Assembly (NCBI GenBank): GCA_023623175.1
Contig: JAMNXU010000003.1
Span: 1-64,000, forward strand
Direction of reading: 5' to 3'
DNA from: Bacillota bacterium
GTDB lineage: Bacteria; Bacillota; Clostridia; Acetivibrionales; JAMNXU01
DNA length: 64,000 bases
Positions 43,269 to 51,170 of the stretch are shown one piece after another; position 1 is the stretch's first letter; every line of letters begins with the position of its first letter. The notes below the pieces were generated by a model. It was not told where the DNA came from. It made no database searches and was given only the letters and a program-made list of their open reading frames with translations. The position numbers and the translations under genes are program-made.

Positions 43269-44609
43269 TTAATTCTTCCTTTTGATTGTGATGGTAAGAT
43301 GGATAAATTCGCTGTTTTCTTCCATGTATTCTAACTCTTCACAGTATTGGCTCAACTGCTGCTCAAGCATGGCCATCAGTTCTTCTTTTTCCGGCAAATC
43401 GCTGTCTGTTATGGATTTGATCCTGTTTTCAATCTCGTTAATTTTATTTTTCAGTTCCTCGTATTCCGCCGATCTGTCAATTATGTCAATATTGCCGATG
43501 CTAATATCAGCCTGGGGATAATATACCTTCAGCGCGGCGACAAAGCCGTCAAACCCCTGTTGTTGCGCCAGGCCCGTGATAACAATCCTGTCCGGGTTAT
43601 AATCTTCGTCCGCGTCTTTATTCCCCGTCGCCACGTCAATCACATCCCCGGGCGATTGGCCGGTAATTCTTAAACCGTATAAGTCCGCGCGATTTTTCAG
43701 AGCAACTACTTCCGAAAGCGGATTCATTGAAAAAACGGATATGTCGCATTGGCTTTGGTAAACATGCCTGAGCCCTTCTTCATCTTCAGCCCTGTCGTCT
43801 TCTCCGGCCGCGTCTCCGGTTTCCTGGCCGGCTTCTTCTTCAGTTTCGTCTTCATCTGTTTCTTCTGCTTCTTTTTCGGCTTCTTCCATGATCTCGTCTT
43901 CAGCTTTTTCTGCGGCTTTTTCTTCAGCCGCGTCCACGACGGGCGTCCCACCCGCCCTGCTGTTGTCTTTTTCATCAGCATTTATATGAAAAGCTTGTTT
44001 TGCTGTACTGCTTCCCTGGATTGCCACTGAGAAGGTTCCTGTCGGCGAAGTATCGGACTCAGGAACCTGAGAAGCCTGCGCCGTTTCCTGAAGCGCCGGG
44101 CTCTCCGTAACCGTATTGTCTTCGGGAGGTGATAATGCCAGTATTCCCACTCCCTGTTCTTCCGCTGCAACCTCCTCTTTTTCCACTGCGCTCAATGCGC
44201 CAATATCTCCGGCATCGTCAGCTACATGCTTTTCTGGCTTCGAAGGTGCTATAAAGCTGTCTTTCCACAGGAAAATCCTCGTGGCGAAAGCCACCACAAG
44301 GCAGGCAGCTATGGCTGAAGCAATCCTGACATATTTATTCCTGAATAACTCGATGTCAAATACAGTGCGCTTTTGTGCGACCGAATCTTCAAGTTTTTCC
44401 CGGAGCCTGGACCTGAAGTTTTCAGGCAGGTCCTCTTCAGGAAGGCTGCTCAGCAAACTGACCAACTGCCGCATCTGTTCAAGTTCCCTTGAGCAATCGC
44501 TGCAATTGTCCACGTGCTGCAAAAATTCTTCCTTTGCCTTTTCATCCAGCATATTATCAATATATGGTGAGATCATTTCCCTGTACCTGTGGCAGTTTTT
44601 CACATGCAA
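43269..44609 (-). CDS. Membrane anti-sigma factor with zinc-finger domain
   Basis: The 446-residue protein has an N-terminal anti-sigma zinc finger (HRYREMISPYIDNML and HVDNCSDC, about residues 5-40), one membrane helix (VRIASAIAACLVVAFATRIFLW, near 90-112) and a large outer part. The outer part starts with a Ser/Thr/Glu-rich linker, becomes extremely acidic at about 215-275 (runs of EEAEKEAEE), and ends in a folded domain with a coiled coil (EYEELKNKINEIENRIKSI). It lies 13 bases after the ECF sigma gene and probably sequesters that sigma factor at the membrane. The outer domain's ligand is unknown. Confidence 0.85.
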   Translation of the reverse strand: MHVKNCHRYREMISPYIDNMLDEKAKEEFLQHVDNCSDCSRELEQMRQLVSLLSSLPEEDLPENFRSRLREKLEDSVAQKRTVFDIELFRNKYVRIASAIAACLVVAFATRIFLWKDSFIAPSKPEKHVADDAGDIGALSAVEKEEVAAEEQGVGILALSPPEDNTVTESPALQETAQASQVPESDTSPTGTFSVAIQGSSTAKQAFHINADEKDNSRAGGTPVVDAAEEKAAEKAEDEIMEEAEKEAEETDEDETEEEAGQETGDAAGEDDRAEDEEGLRHVYQSQCDISVFSMNPLSEVVALKNRADLYGLRITGQSPGDVIDVATGNKDADEDYNPDRIVITGLAQQQGFDGFVAALKVYYPQADISIGNIDIIDRSAEYEELKNKINEIENRIKSITDSDLPEKEELMAMLEQQLSQYCEELEYMEENSEFIHLTITIKRKN

Positions 44610-44622
44610 CCCTCCTTTCTGA

Positions 44623-45222
44623 TTATTTGACGAAATAGTTGTCGAAAAGTTCCTTATTATTTTTCAATAAGTTTTTCAAAGCCTGCCTCGCCCTGTTTAT
44701 TCTTGACTTAACCGTACCTTCGGGACTGTTGAGTATTTTGGCGATATCATCATAACTCATGCCGTTCAAATCGCGAAGTATGAGCATCGTCCTGTGGTTG
44801 TCGGGCAATTTTTGTATGGCATCGAGCACAAGTTCCCTGACTTCGTTCTTTTCCGCCGTCACATCCGGTGTCGGGCCTTCATCCTCCAGCTGTCTCTTTA
44901 CCTCATTTTCCCCCGTGTCAATCTCCTGGTCCAGGTATACAACTTTCCTGTTTTTCCTTTTCCTCAGCTCGTCAAGACAAAGATTTGTTGTAATCCTGTA
45001 AATCCAGGTGGAAAACTGCGCCTGCTCCTTGAAGTTCCGCAGGGATTTAAATACCCTTATGAAAACTTCCTGGGCCAGTTCTTCAGCATCATGGGAGTTG
45101 CCGATCATTCTCAGCGCTATATTGTAAACTTTTTTCTGGTAATCCTCCACAAGGGTTTCAAAGGCATCAATATCGCCTTTTTTCGCCCTTTCGAGAAGAA
45201 TTTTTTCGTCCGGATTCATCAA
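44623..45222 (-). CDS. ECF RNA polymerase sigma factor (SigW-like)
   Basis: The 199-residue protein has sigma region 2 (YQKKVYNIALRMIGNSHDAEELAQEVFIRVFKSLRNF) and region 4 (MLILRDLNGMSYDDIAKILNSPEGTVKSRINRARQAL), without regions 1 and 3. The product directs RNA polymerase to envelope-stress-type promoters. It is cotranscribed with its anti-sigma gene. Upstream at 45294-45322 is a sigma-A-like promoter overlapping the end of the murA fragment; no self-regulated ECF promoter (AAC/CGT type) was seen. Confidence 0.93.
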   Translation of the reverse strand: MMNPDEKILLERAKKGDIDAFETLVEDYQKKVYNIALRMIGNSHDAEELAQEVFIRVFKSLRNFKEQAQFSTWIYRITTNLCLDELRKRKNRKVVYLDQEIDTGENEVKRQLEDEGPTPDVTAEKNEVRELVLDAIQKLPDNHRTMLILRDLNGMSYDDIAKILNSPEGTVKSRINRARQALKNLLKNNKELFDNYFVK

Positions 45223-45293
45223 TTATCCTCCCTACGTCGCCGGCAGAACCGGCGACACATGCAAGGCAATTTTCCAAAACTGATGCTTTTATC

Positions 45294-45322
45294 ATTATAC
45301 ATGTTTTAAGCAAATAATTGAA
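45294..45322 (-). promoter_or_regulatory. Candidate promoter of the ECF sigma operon
   Basis: On the minus strand TTCAAT (45317-45322) and a perfect TATAAT (45294-45299) are 17 bases apart. The -10 box contains the stop codon of the truncated murA frame. The start would be about 65 bases before the sigma gene. Confidence 0.45.
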
Positions 45323-45717
45323 CCTTTATTGATATCTTTGAAAAAACTTGTATGTGCCAATAGCGTTACACACCCTCCCGGATAGCTTATAGTCACTTTT
45401 TTAAAGCGCGAAAGAATCGGACCCATGAAAATTATCGACGATCTCATTTCCTTTACGAGGTGTTCCGGCACCTCGGTGCAGTTTGCAGTGGAAGAGTCAA
45501 CAATGACGGTGCTTCCTTCCCACTTGACCTTGCAGCCAAGGCTCGTCAGGATCTGAAGCATTGTGGCGACATCATTCAGACGGGGAACATTTTTTATTAC
45601 ATTTATTCCTCCGTTTAATATCGTAGCGGCCAATATCGGCAAAACCGAATTTTTCGAACCATCAACCACCAATTCTCCCTTTAGCCTGTTTCCGCCTTCT
45701 ATTACAATCTTGCTCAA
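45295..45717 (-). pseudogene. murA: 5' fragment of murA (UDP-GlcNAc 1-carboxyvinyltransferase)
   Basis: The frame has TTG start at 45717 with GGAGG ten bases upstream. Its first ~117 codons read as normal MurA (MSKIVIEGGNRLKGELVVDG, the catalytic-site NSVLP, RSSIIFMGPILSRF) up to the active-site loop SYPGGC. After that cysteine the similarity ends abruptly, and 22 unrelated residues follow to a stop. A full MurA has about 417 residues, so two thirds of the enzyme are missing. The fragment lies where murG and murA would follow spoVE. It is probably non-functional, and an intact murA must exist elsewhere. Confidence 0.85.
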
Positions 45718-46147
45718 GATGAAAACACCTCCGCATTTTCCGGTGGCCGTAAGAATTATGTCAGCTATTTAACCACAATACATATTATGCAAGCCGCAAA
45801 AAAGTGTTACAGAGGGCAAAACAGGCATGGATCGCGGCCCGAAGCCGGAGTCCTTTTGTAAATGGCTGGTGGTTGAAGGACCCGGGATTTGGGACAGGTA
45901 TTTATTCCCGTGGACTGAAGACCTGGAATTAAGATTTAGGGTAGAAACCGGACATGAAGTATTGATTTCAAATTAGTCATAACTAAAATCCAGTTATGAC
46001 TAAAATCCAGTTTTGACTAACTTTCAAATTCAAAACCGGGTATTCATGAAACTATCCGTGCTTTATAAACCAGGATACAAAAAAATAAAAAAAAGCAGTT
46101 TTTTGTGTTTTAAAACAGTTCCTGTGATTCATGCCCATTCTTTTATA
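45718..46147. other. Non-coding gap where murG is expected
   Basis: Between spoVE and the murA fragment there are 430 bases without a recognisable gene in any frame. In relatives murG (over 1 kb) lies at this point. The stretch holds a short GC-richer tract (45820-45930), the repeated inverted repeat at 45975-46020 and an A-rich run near 46078-46100. No trace of MurG was recognised. Confidence 0.6.
45975..46020. repeat. Inverted repeat followed by a third partial copy
   Basis: A perfect 10-bp inverted repeat (45975-45984 with 45992-46001, loop AAAATCC) is followed by the same loop sequence (46002-46007 region) and another near-copy of the arm (about 46008-46017). The result is a tandem 16-17 bp unit of the form ATGACTAAAATCCAGT. 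It could be a protein-binding site or a relic of the rearrangement. Confidence 0.55.
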
Positions 46148-47269
46148 TCATATTCTTTCATATTTCGAGTACTTTGATATGTTCAGCAATATGCCTATCT
46201 CGGTCATGAAGAACAGGAGCGATGTGCCTCCGGAACTGAAAAACGGGAGCGAAACGCCCGTCGGCGGAATGGACGAGGTTACAACGGCAATGTTGAGCAA
46301 AACCTGGACTGTTATCAGTGAAGTTATCCCCACGGCGACAAGGCAGCCAAAAGTGTCGGGAGCGTTCATTGCTACCTTGACTCCGCGCCATACGAGCACA
46401 AGGAACAGGAGCATGACCGTTACCACTCCTATGAAACCCAGTTCCTCGGCCAATATGGAGAAAATGAAGTCATTATACGGTTCAGGAATATAAAGGAATT
46501 TTTGAAGGCTTTTCCCAAGTCCTCTTCCAAAAAGCCCGCCCGATCCTATCGCGTAAAGGGACTGTACAGCCTGCCATCCGTCTCCCTTGAGGTCGGACCA
46601 GGGATTTATGAACGAAAACAGTCTTTTCTGCATGTATTCATTCATCGCGACCACGATGCCGAGCCCCGCGACTGCCGGCACTGCCATTATTACAAAATGC
46701 CTTATCTTTGCTCCTGCGCAGAACAGTATTATCGATGACACGATCAGTATGATGATTGTTGCGCTCAGATGGGGTTCAACAACAATAAGCCCCGCAACCA
46801 TTCCTATTACAACAAGATACGGAAGCAAACCCCTGAAGAAATACTGGAGCTGGTCCTTTCTTCTTGAAAGGCTGCTTGACAGGAACAATATCAGCGCAAG
46901 TTTCGCCATTTCCGAAGGCTGCACGGTAAACCTGCCTATTCTCAGCCACCGCCTTGCATTATTGGCTTCATACCCGATGGAAGGTACGAGCACGAGTATC
47001 AGCAGGACCATGCATATAACAAGGAGTATCGGTGCAAGTTTCGCCAGTTTTTTATAGTGAAAATTCATGGCAACAAACATCGCGATGAATCCCACGAAGG
47101 CAAAAAGCAGCTGGTCCTTGAGAAAGTGGTAAATGTCGTTTTTGTATGTGTAAGCAGCCGGCGCGCTGGCGCTAAAAAGCATAACTATTCCCATGGACAA
47201 TAATATTAGGATAGTTATGAATATCCAGAAATCAAAAGGTTTTTTTGTTGCCGTCGTTTTCGTTGCCAT
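46148..47269 (-). CDS. spoVE: FtsW/SpoVE-type peptidoglycan polymerase (SEDS)
   Basis: The 373-residue SEDS-family membrane protein has ten helices. Conserved pieces are GIVMLFSASAPAAYTY, RWLRIGRFTVQPSEMAKLALILFL, QAVQSLYAIGSGGLFGRGLGKS, YIPEPYNDFIFSILAEELGFIG and PPTGVSLPFFSSGGTSLL. It polymerises glycan strands with a class B PBP, here most likely SpoVD from the same cluster. ATG 47269 with GGAGG seven bases upstream is chosen; the longer frame overlaps mraY. It is the last intact gene of the dcw cluster here. FtsW and SpoVE are hard to tell apart by sequence. Confidence 0.92.
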   Translation of the reverse strand: MATKTTATKKPFDFWIFITILILLSMGIVMLFSASAPAAYTYKNDIYHFLKDQLLFAFVGFIAMFVAMNFHYKKLAKLAPILLVICMVLLILVLVPSIGYEANNARRWLRIGRFTVQPSEMAKLALILFLSSSLSRRKDQLQYFFRGLLPYLVVIGMVAGLIVVEPHLSATIIILIVSSIILFCAGAKIRHFVIMAVPAVAGLGIVVAMNEYMQKRLFSFINPWSDLKGDGWQAVQSLYAIGSGGLFGRGLGKSLQKFLYIPEPYNDFIFSILAEELGFIGVVTVMLLFLVLVWRGVKVAMNAPDTFGCLVAVGITSLITVQVLLNIAVVTSSIPPTGVSLPFFSSGGTSLLFFMTEIGILLNISKYSKYERI

Positions 47270-47324
47270 CAACCAACCTCCGAAAGGCAGATACTTATTG
47301 GCGTAATCCCACACAACCGGATTC

Positions 47325-48308
47325 TCACAGGATCCGTTCGAGCAAAAACATTCCGACAAGGCAACCCAGCAGCGTTACCCCCCAGAAAGCATAAACCACC
47401 TTTGTCTCCTTCCATCCTGAGAGTTCAAAATGATGATGCAGCGGAGCCATGCGGAACACCCTTCTGCCGGTCCTCTTGAAATGAACCACCTGGATAATGT
47501 CGGAAAGGGACTCCAATACAAATATTATGCCCACTATGAACAAAATAAGCGGCATTTCAAAAAAAACCGCAAGGGCTCCTATTGCCCCTCCCAAGGCCAG
47601 CGAACCCGTGTCTCCCATGAAGATCCTGGCCGGATGAAGGTTAAACGTCAGAAAACCGAGGCAGCCGCCCGCCGCAATCGAGGAAAAAATCCTGAGGTAG
47701 GTCCAGCTGTCCTTTGACATACCCACCACGGAGAAGAAAACCATTATTATCAGCGTTATCCCGGAAAGAAGCCCATCAAGGCCGTCGGTGAGATTAACCG
47801 AATTGACCGTGGCATACATCAGTATTACCACGTAAACGGCAAAAAGCCACCTGGGAGCCTGGTAATCGAAGAATGGCTCAAATATGCCCGTTCCGGTTTC
47901 GGTAAAGTAGGTGACATATATGGAAAAAACGGTTGCCACGAGCAGCTGCAGCACCGTTTTTTGGTTCGCATAAAGCCCGTCTTTTCTCTTTTTTACATTT
48001 TTTATGTAATCGTCTATGAAGCCCACGGCACCGAAACCTACACTCACAAGCACGAGCGGGAGTATCTGGGGATAATCCCTGTAATAATACAGTCCCACAA
48101 GCACCATGGGAATGATGAAAATGAACCCGCCCATGTTAGGCGTGCCGGCCTTTTTTAAATGGGTGGCAGGGCCGTCGTCCCTGACCGTCTGCCCGAACTC
48201 CAGCTTTTTCATGAGCGGGATTACCATCGGACCCAAAACAAGCGCGATTACGAAGGATACAATAAAAGCCGCGATATGAGTGGATTTTAATATATGTAAA
48301 TCAAACAT
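47325..48308 (-). CDS. mraY: Phospho-N-acetylmuramoyl-pentapeptide transferase
   Basis: The 327-residue, ten-helix enzyme transfers phospho-MurNAc-pentapeptide to undecaprenyl phosphate, giving lipid I. Motifs are GGFIFIIPM, VGFIDDYIKN (DDY), NSVNLTDGLDGLLSG, MGDTGSLALGGAIG and the C-terminal PLHHHFELSGWKE. ATG 48308 with AGGTGG eight bases upstream is preferred; the longer frame runs into murF. Lipid I would normally go to MurG, whose gene is missing from this cluster. Confidence 0.96.
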   Translation of the reverse strand: MFDLHILKSTHIAAFIVSFVIALVLGPMVIPLMKKLEFGQTVRDDGPATHLKKAGTPNMGGFIFIIPMVLVGLYYYRDYPQILPLVLVSVGFGAVGFIDDYIKNVKKRKDGLYANQKTVLQLLVATVFSIYVTYFTETGTGIFEPFFDYQAPRWLFAVYVVILMYATVNSVNLTDGLDGLLSGITLIIMVFFSVVGMSKDSWTYLRIFSSIAAGGCLGFLTFNLHPARIFMGDTGSLALGGAIGALAVFFEMPLILFIVGIIFVLESLSDIIQVVHFKRTGRRVFRMAPLHHHFELSGWKETKVVYAFWGVTLLGCLVGMFLLERIL

Positions 48309-48333
48309 GGCACGTACCACCTTTTGTATATTA

Positions 48334-49707
48334 TTAATTGCCAAGCGCTTCAGCCACTTCTTCCATTTTCATGGCTCTTGATCCCTTGACAAGAATTATG
48401 TCGCCGCTTTTCACAATATTCTTCAGGTATTCAATTACTCCCCTGTTATCTTCAAAATGCCTTGCGTTTTCTTCCGAGATTCCCGCGGCCACCGCGCCTT
48501 CGCAGTACTTCACCGCGAAATGGCCTGTTGCCAGTAAATGGTCCACCCCTGTCCGGGCGGCAAGCCTGCCCACATCGTAATGGGCCGTTTCCGCGTATTC
48601 CCCAAGTTCCAGCATGTCCCCAAGCACTGCAATCATCCTGCGTCCCTGGCCCAGTTCCTTCATCACCCTCAGAGCAGCCTCCATAGAACTGGGACTTGCG
48701 TTGTAGGCGTCATTGATAATTGTAATACCGTTTAAATCCCTGATGTCAAGTCTCATTTCCCCGGAACTGTACGATGCAATGCCGCTGATAATCTCCGACG
48801 GTTCCATGCCTGTCTCCGCGCCCGCTGCTATTGCCGCCAGCGCATTGTAAACGTTGTGAATACCGGGCGCCGGCAGGTAAACGTCATATTCATCGTTTTT
48901 TATTCTAACACTGAAGTACACAGCCATGCCTTCGGTTTTTATGTTGTAAGCGCAATAATCGGCGTTTTTGTCCTCCAGCGCGTAGAATACGGTCCTGTAC
49001 GGCAGAAGGCCTTTAAGCGCACTCAGCATATTATCGTCGCCGTTTAAAATGACGATCCCGTTTTGGGGCAATCCTTCAAGAATCTCGAGTTTTGCCTCGA
49101 GTATTTTTTGTCTTGATCCGAGCCTTTCAATGTGGGAAATGCCTATGTTCGTTATAATTGCAATGTCGGGCCTTGCGATCGTTGTAAGATATCTGATTTC
49201 TCCGAGACCTCTCATCCCCATTTCTACCACTGCAAATTCATGGGTTTCATCAATCTTCAGCAGTGTCTGGGGAAGACCGATTTCATTGTTGAAATTTCCT
49301 TCGGATTTCAGCACGCTGTAGCTCCGTGAAAGAACGGATGCCACCATGTCCTTGGTAGTCGTCTTTCCTACGCTTCCCGTTATTGCTATCATTTTGACGG
49401 GAAAACCGCTGCGATAATACCTCGCAATGTCTCCGAGGGCCTTGACCGTATCGCTGACGCGTATGGCAAACCGTCCTTCGGGAACATCCACATCCCTTGA
49501 TACGACACAGCCGGCAGCGCCCTTTTCAAAAGCTGCCGGTACAAAATCATGACCGTCGAATCTTTCACCGCGGATTGCTATGAAAAGGTCTCCGTCGGCT
49601 ACTTTCCTGGAGTCAGTGCATATATTGCTGATCCGGGTTTTCGGATCACCGGCAACAAGGGTACCGGACGTCGCATCAACCAGTTCCTTTAAACTTAAAG
49701 ATCGCAT
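48334..49707 (-). CDS. murF: UDP-MurNAc-tripeptide--D-alanyl-D-alanine ligase
   Basis: The 457-residue Mur ligase has an N-terminal uridine-binding domain (SNICTDSRKVADGDLFIAI), the ATP loop AITGSVGKTTTKDMV, MGMRGLGEI and the C-terminal ligase domain (INDAYNASPSSMEAALRV, VLGDMLELG). It adds D-Ala-D-Ala to the muramyl tripeptide in the cytoplasm. It overlaps the 3' end of murE by 13 bases, so translation is coupled. Confidence 0.96.
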   Translation of the reverse strand: MRSLSLKELVDATSGTLVAGDPKTRISNICTDSRKVADGDLFIAIRGERFDGHDFVPAAFEKGAAGCVVSRDVDVPEGRFAIRVSDTVKALGDIARYYRSGFPVKMIAITGSVGKTTTKDMVASVLSRSYSVLKSEGNFNNEIGLPQTLLKIDETHEFAVVEMGMRGLGEIRYLTTIARPDIAIITNIGISHIERLGSRQKILEAKLEILEGLPQNGIVILNGDDNMLSALKGLLPYRTVFYALEDKNADYCAYNIKTEGMAVYFSVRIKNDEYDVYLPAPGIHNVYNALAAIAAGAETGMEPSEIISGIASYSSGEMRLDIRDLNGITIINDAYNASPSSMEAALRVMKELGQGRRMIAVLGDMLELGEYAETAHYDVGRLAARTGVDHLLATGHFAVKYCEGAVAAGISEENARHFEDNRGVIEYLKNIVKSGDIILVKGSRAMKMEEVAEALGN

Positions 49708-51137
49708 AATATCTCCCTTACTATTTCCCTTTCATCGAAATGTATGGTTTTATCGCTGAACTGCTGGTAAGTTTCATGTCCTTTGCCCGCAAGAACTATT
49801 AAGTCGCCGGGACGGGCATTGGAAAGAGCGTACCTTATGGCTTCTTTCCTGTCCACAATCGTTATGTAGTTGTCCGTAACTTTTTTTATGCCTTCCTCGA
49901 TATCTTTCACTATGGCAGCCGGATCCTCGGTTCTCGGGTTGTCTGAGGTTACGATGGTGAAATCGGCGAGCTTGCCGGATATTTCTCCCATGATCGGTCT
50001 CTTGGTTTTGTCACGGTCGCCGCCGCATCCGAACAGGCAGACCACGCGCCCCGGTGCAAAATCGCGGACCGTTTCCAGTATGCTTTTAAGGCTTTCCGGA
50101 GAATGGGCGTAATCTATCATCACCGTGAAGTCCCTGTCCGTTTCCACCACCTCGGCCCTGCCTGGCACGGAAACATTTTTAAGCCCGTTTTTGATGCTTT
50201 CAGTTCCCAGACCCATGAGGCAGCAGGCTCCTATCGCTCCGAGAGCATTGTACACCGTGAATTTGCCGGGAATGTTGACATATACATCGGTTGACATCCA
50301 CGGCGTTATTACGCGGAATTCCACGCTGTCCGAATGCAGTGACAGGTTTTCCGCCCTGATGTCGGCGTCCTGGGTCAGCCCGAAGGTATATACCTTGCAC
50401 TTCGCCCTTTCCGCGACTTTCCTGCCGTACTCGTCGTCAATGTTGACAACTGCCTGTTTACACATATTAAAAAGCTTCATTTTGGCTTCAAAATAGTTTT
50501 CGAAAGTCTTGTGATAATCCAGATGGTCCCTTGAAAGGTTTGTAAAAATTCCTATATCGTAATCGGAGCACGAAACCCTGTGCAGATCCAGGGCATGGGA
50601 TGAAACTTCCATAACCACGTTGCTGACACCGCGGCCTTTCATATATGCAAACAGCGATTGCAGGTCCTTGGATTCGGGAGTCGTACGCTCCGCATAGAGA
50701 ATTTCGCTGCCCACCATGTTGGCAATGGTCCCTATCAGCCCCGTTTTTCTGTTTTCAGCCTCGAGCATGGCCTTCAGCATGTAGGTCGTCGTTGTTTTTC
50801 CCTTTGTTCCGGTAACGCCGGTCAGGTGAAAATCCCGTGACGGGTGACCGTAGAAGTTTGCAGAAACGTGAGCCAAAGCATACCTCGTGTTGGGTGTTTT
50901 TATTACCGTCACGTCAATGGGCGCTTCAACATCCTTTTCAACAAGAAGCGCCGCCGCCCCCGACTGCACTGCGTCCGGAACGAACCTGTGCCCGTCGGTT
51001 TTTGTGCCTTCAATACAGACAAACATTGAACCGCTGCGCACTTTTCTCGAATCGTATTCCACGGAGGCTATGTTCCTGTTTATATCTCCCTCTATACTGA
51101 CTACTTCCAGTCCTTCAATCAGCTTTGTCAAAAGCAT
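49695..51137 (-). CDS. murE: UDP-MurNAc-tripeptide synthetase (meso-DAP adding)
   Basis: The 480-residue Mur ligase has DSRKVRSGSMFVCIEG, the ATP loop GVTGTKGKTTTTYML, TTPESKDLQ and LFGCGGDRDKTKRPIMG. The DNPRTEDP motif is the one that selects meso-diaminopimelate over lysine. ATG 51137 has GGAGG eight bases upstream; a longer frame to 51164 lacks a good site. It lies 33 bases after spoVD. Confidence 0.96.
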   Translation of the reverse strand: MLLTKLIEGLEVVSIEGDINRNIASVEYDSRKVRSGSMFVCIEGTKTDGHRFVPDAVQSGAAALLVEKDVEAPIDVTVIKTPNTRYALAHVSANFYGHPSRDFHLTGVTGTKGKTTTTYMLKAMLEAENRKTGLIGTIANMVGSEILYAERTTPESKDLQSLFAYMKGRGVSNVVMEVSSHALDLHRVSCSDYDIGIFTNLSRDHLDYHKTFENYFEAKMKLFNMCKQAVVNIDDEYGRKVAERAKCKVYTFGLTQDADIRAENLSLHSDSVEFRVITPWMSTDVYVNIPGKFTVYNALGAIGACCLMGLGTESIKNGLKNVSVPGRAEVVETDRDFTVMIDYAHSPESLKSILETVRDFAPGRVVCLFGCGGDRDKTKRPIMGEISGKLADFTIVTSDNPRTEDPAAIVKDIEEGIKKVTDNYITIVDRKEAIRYALSNARPGDLIVLAGKGHETYQQFSDKTIHFDEREIVREILCDL

Positions 51138-51170
51138 ATATAACCCTCCTATGTAAAATGTCAACAGCGC

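Noticed and set aside
45295-45717. A complete short MurA-like enzyme
   Set aside because: The frame ends right after the active-site loop and lacks the second domain and most of the first, so it cannot form the enzyme.
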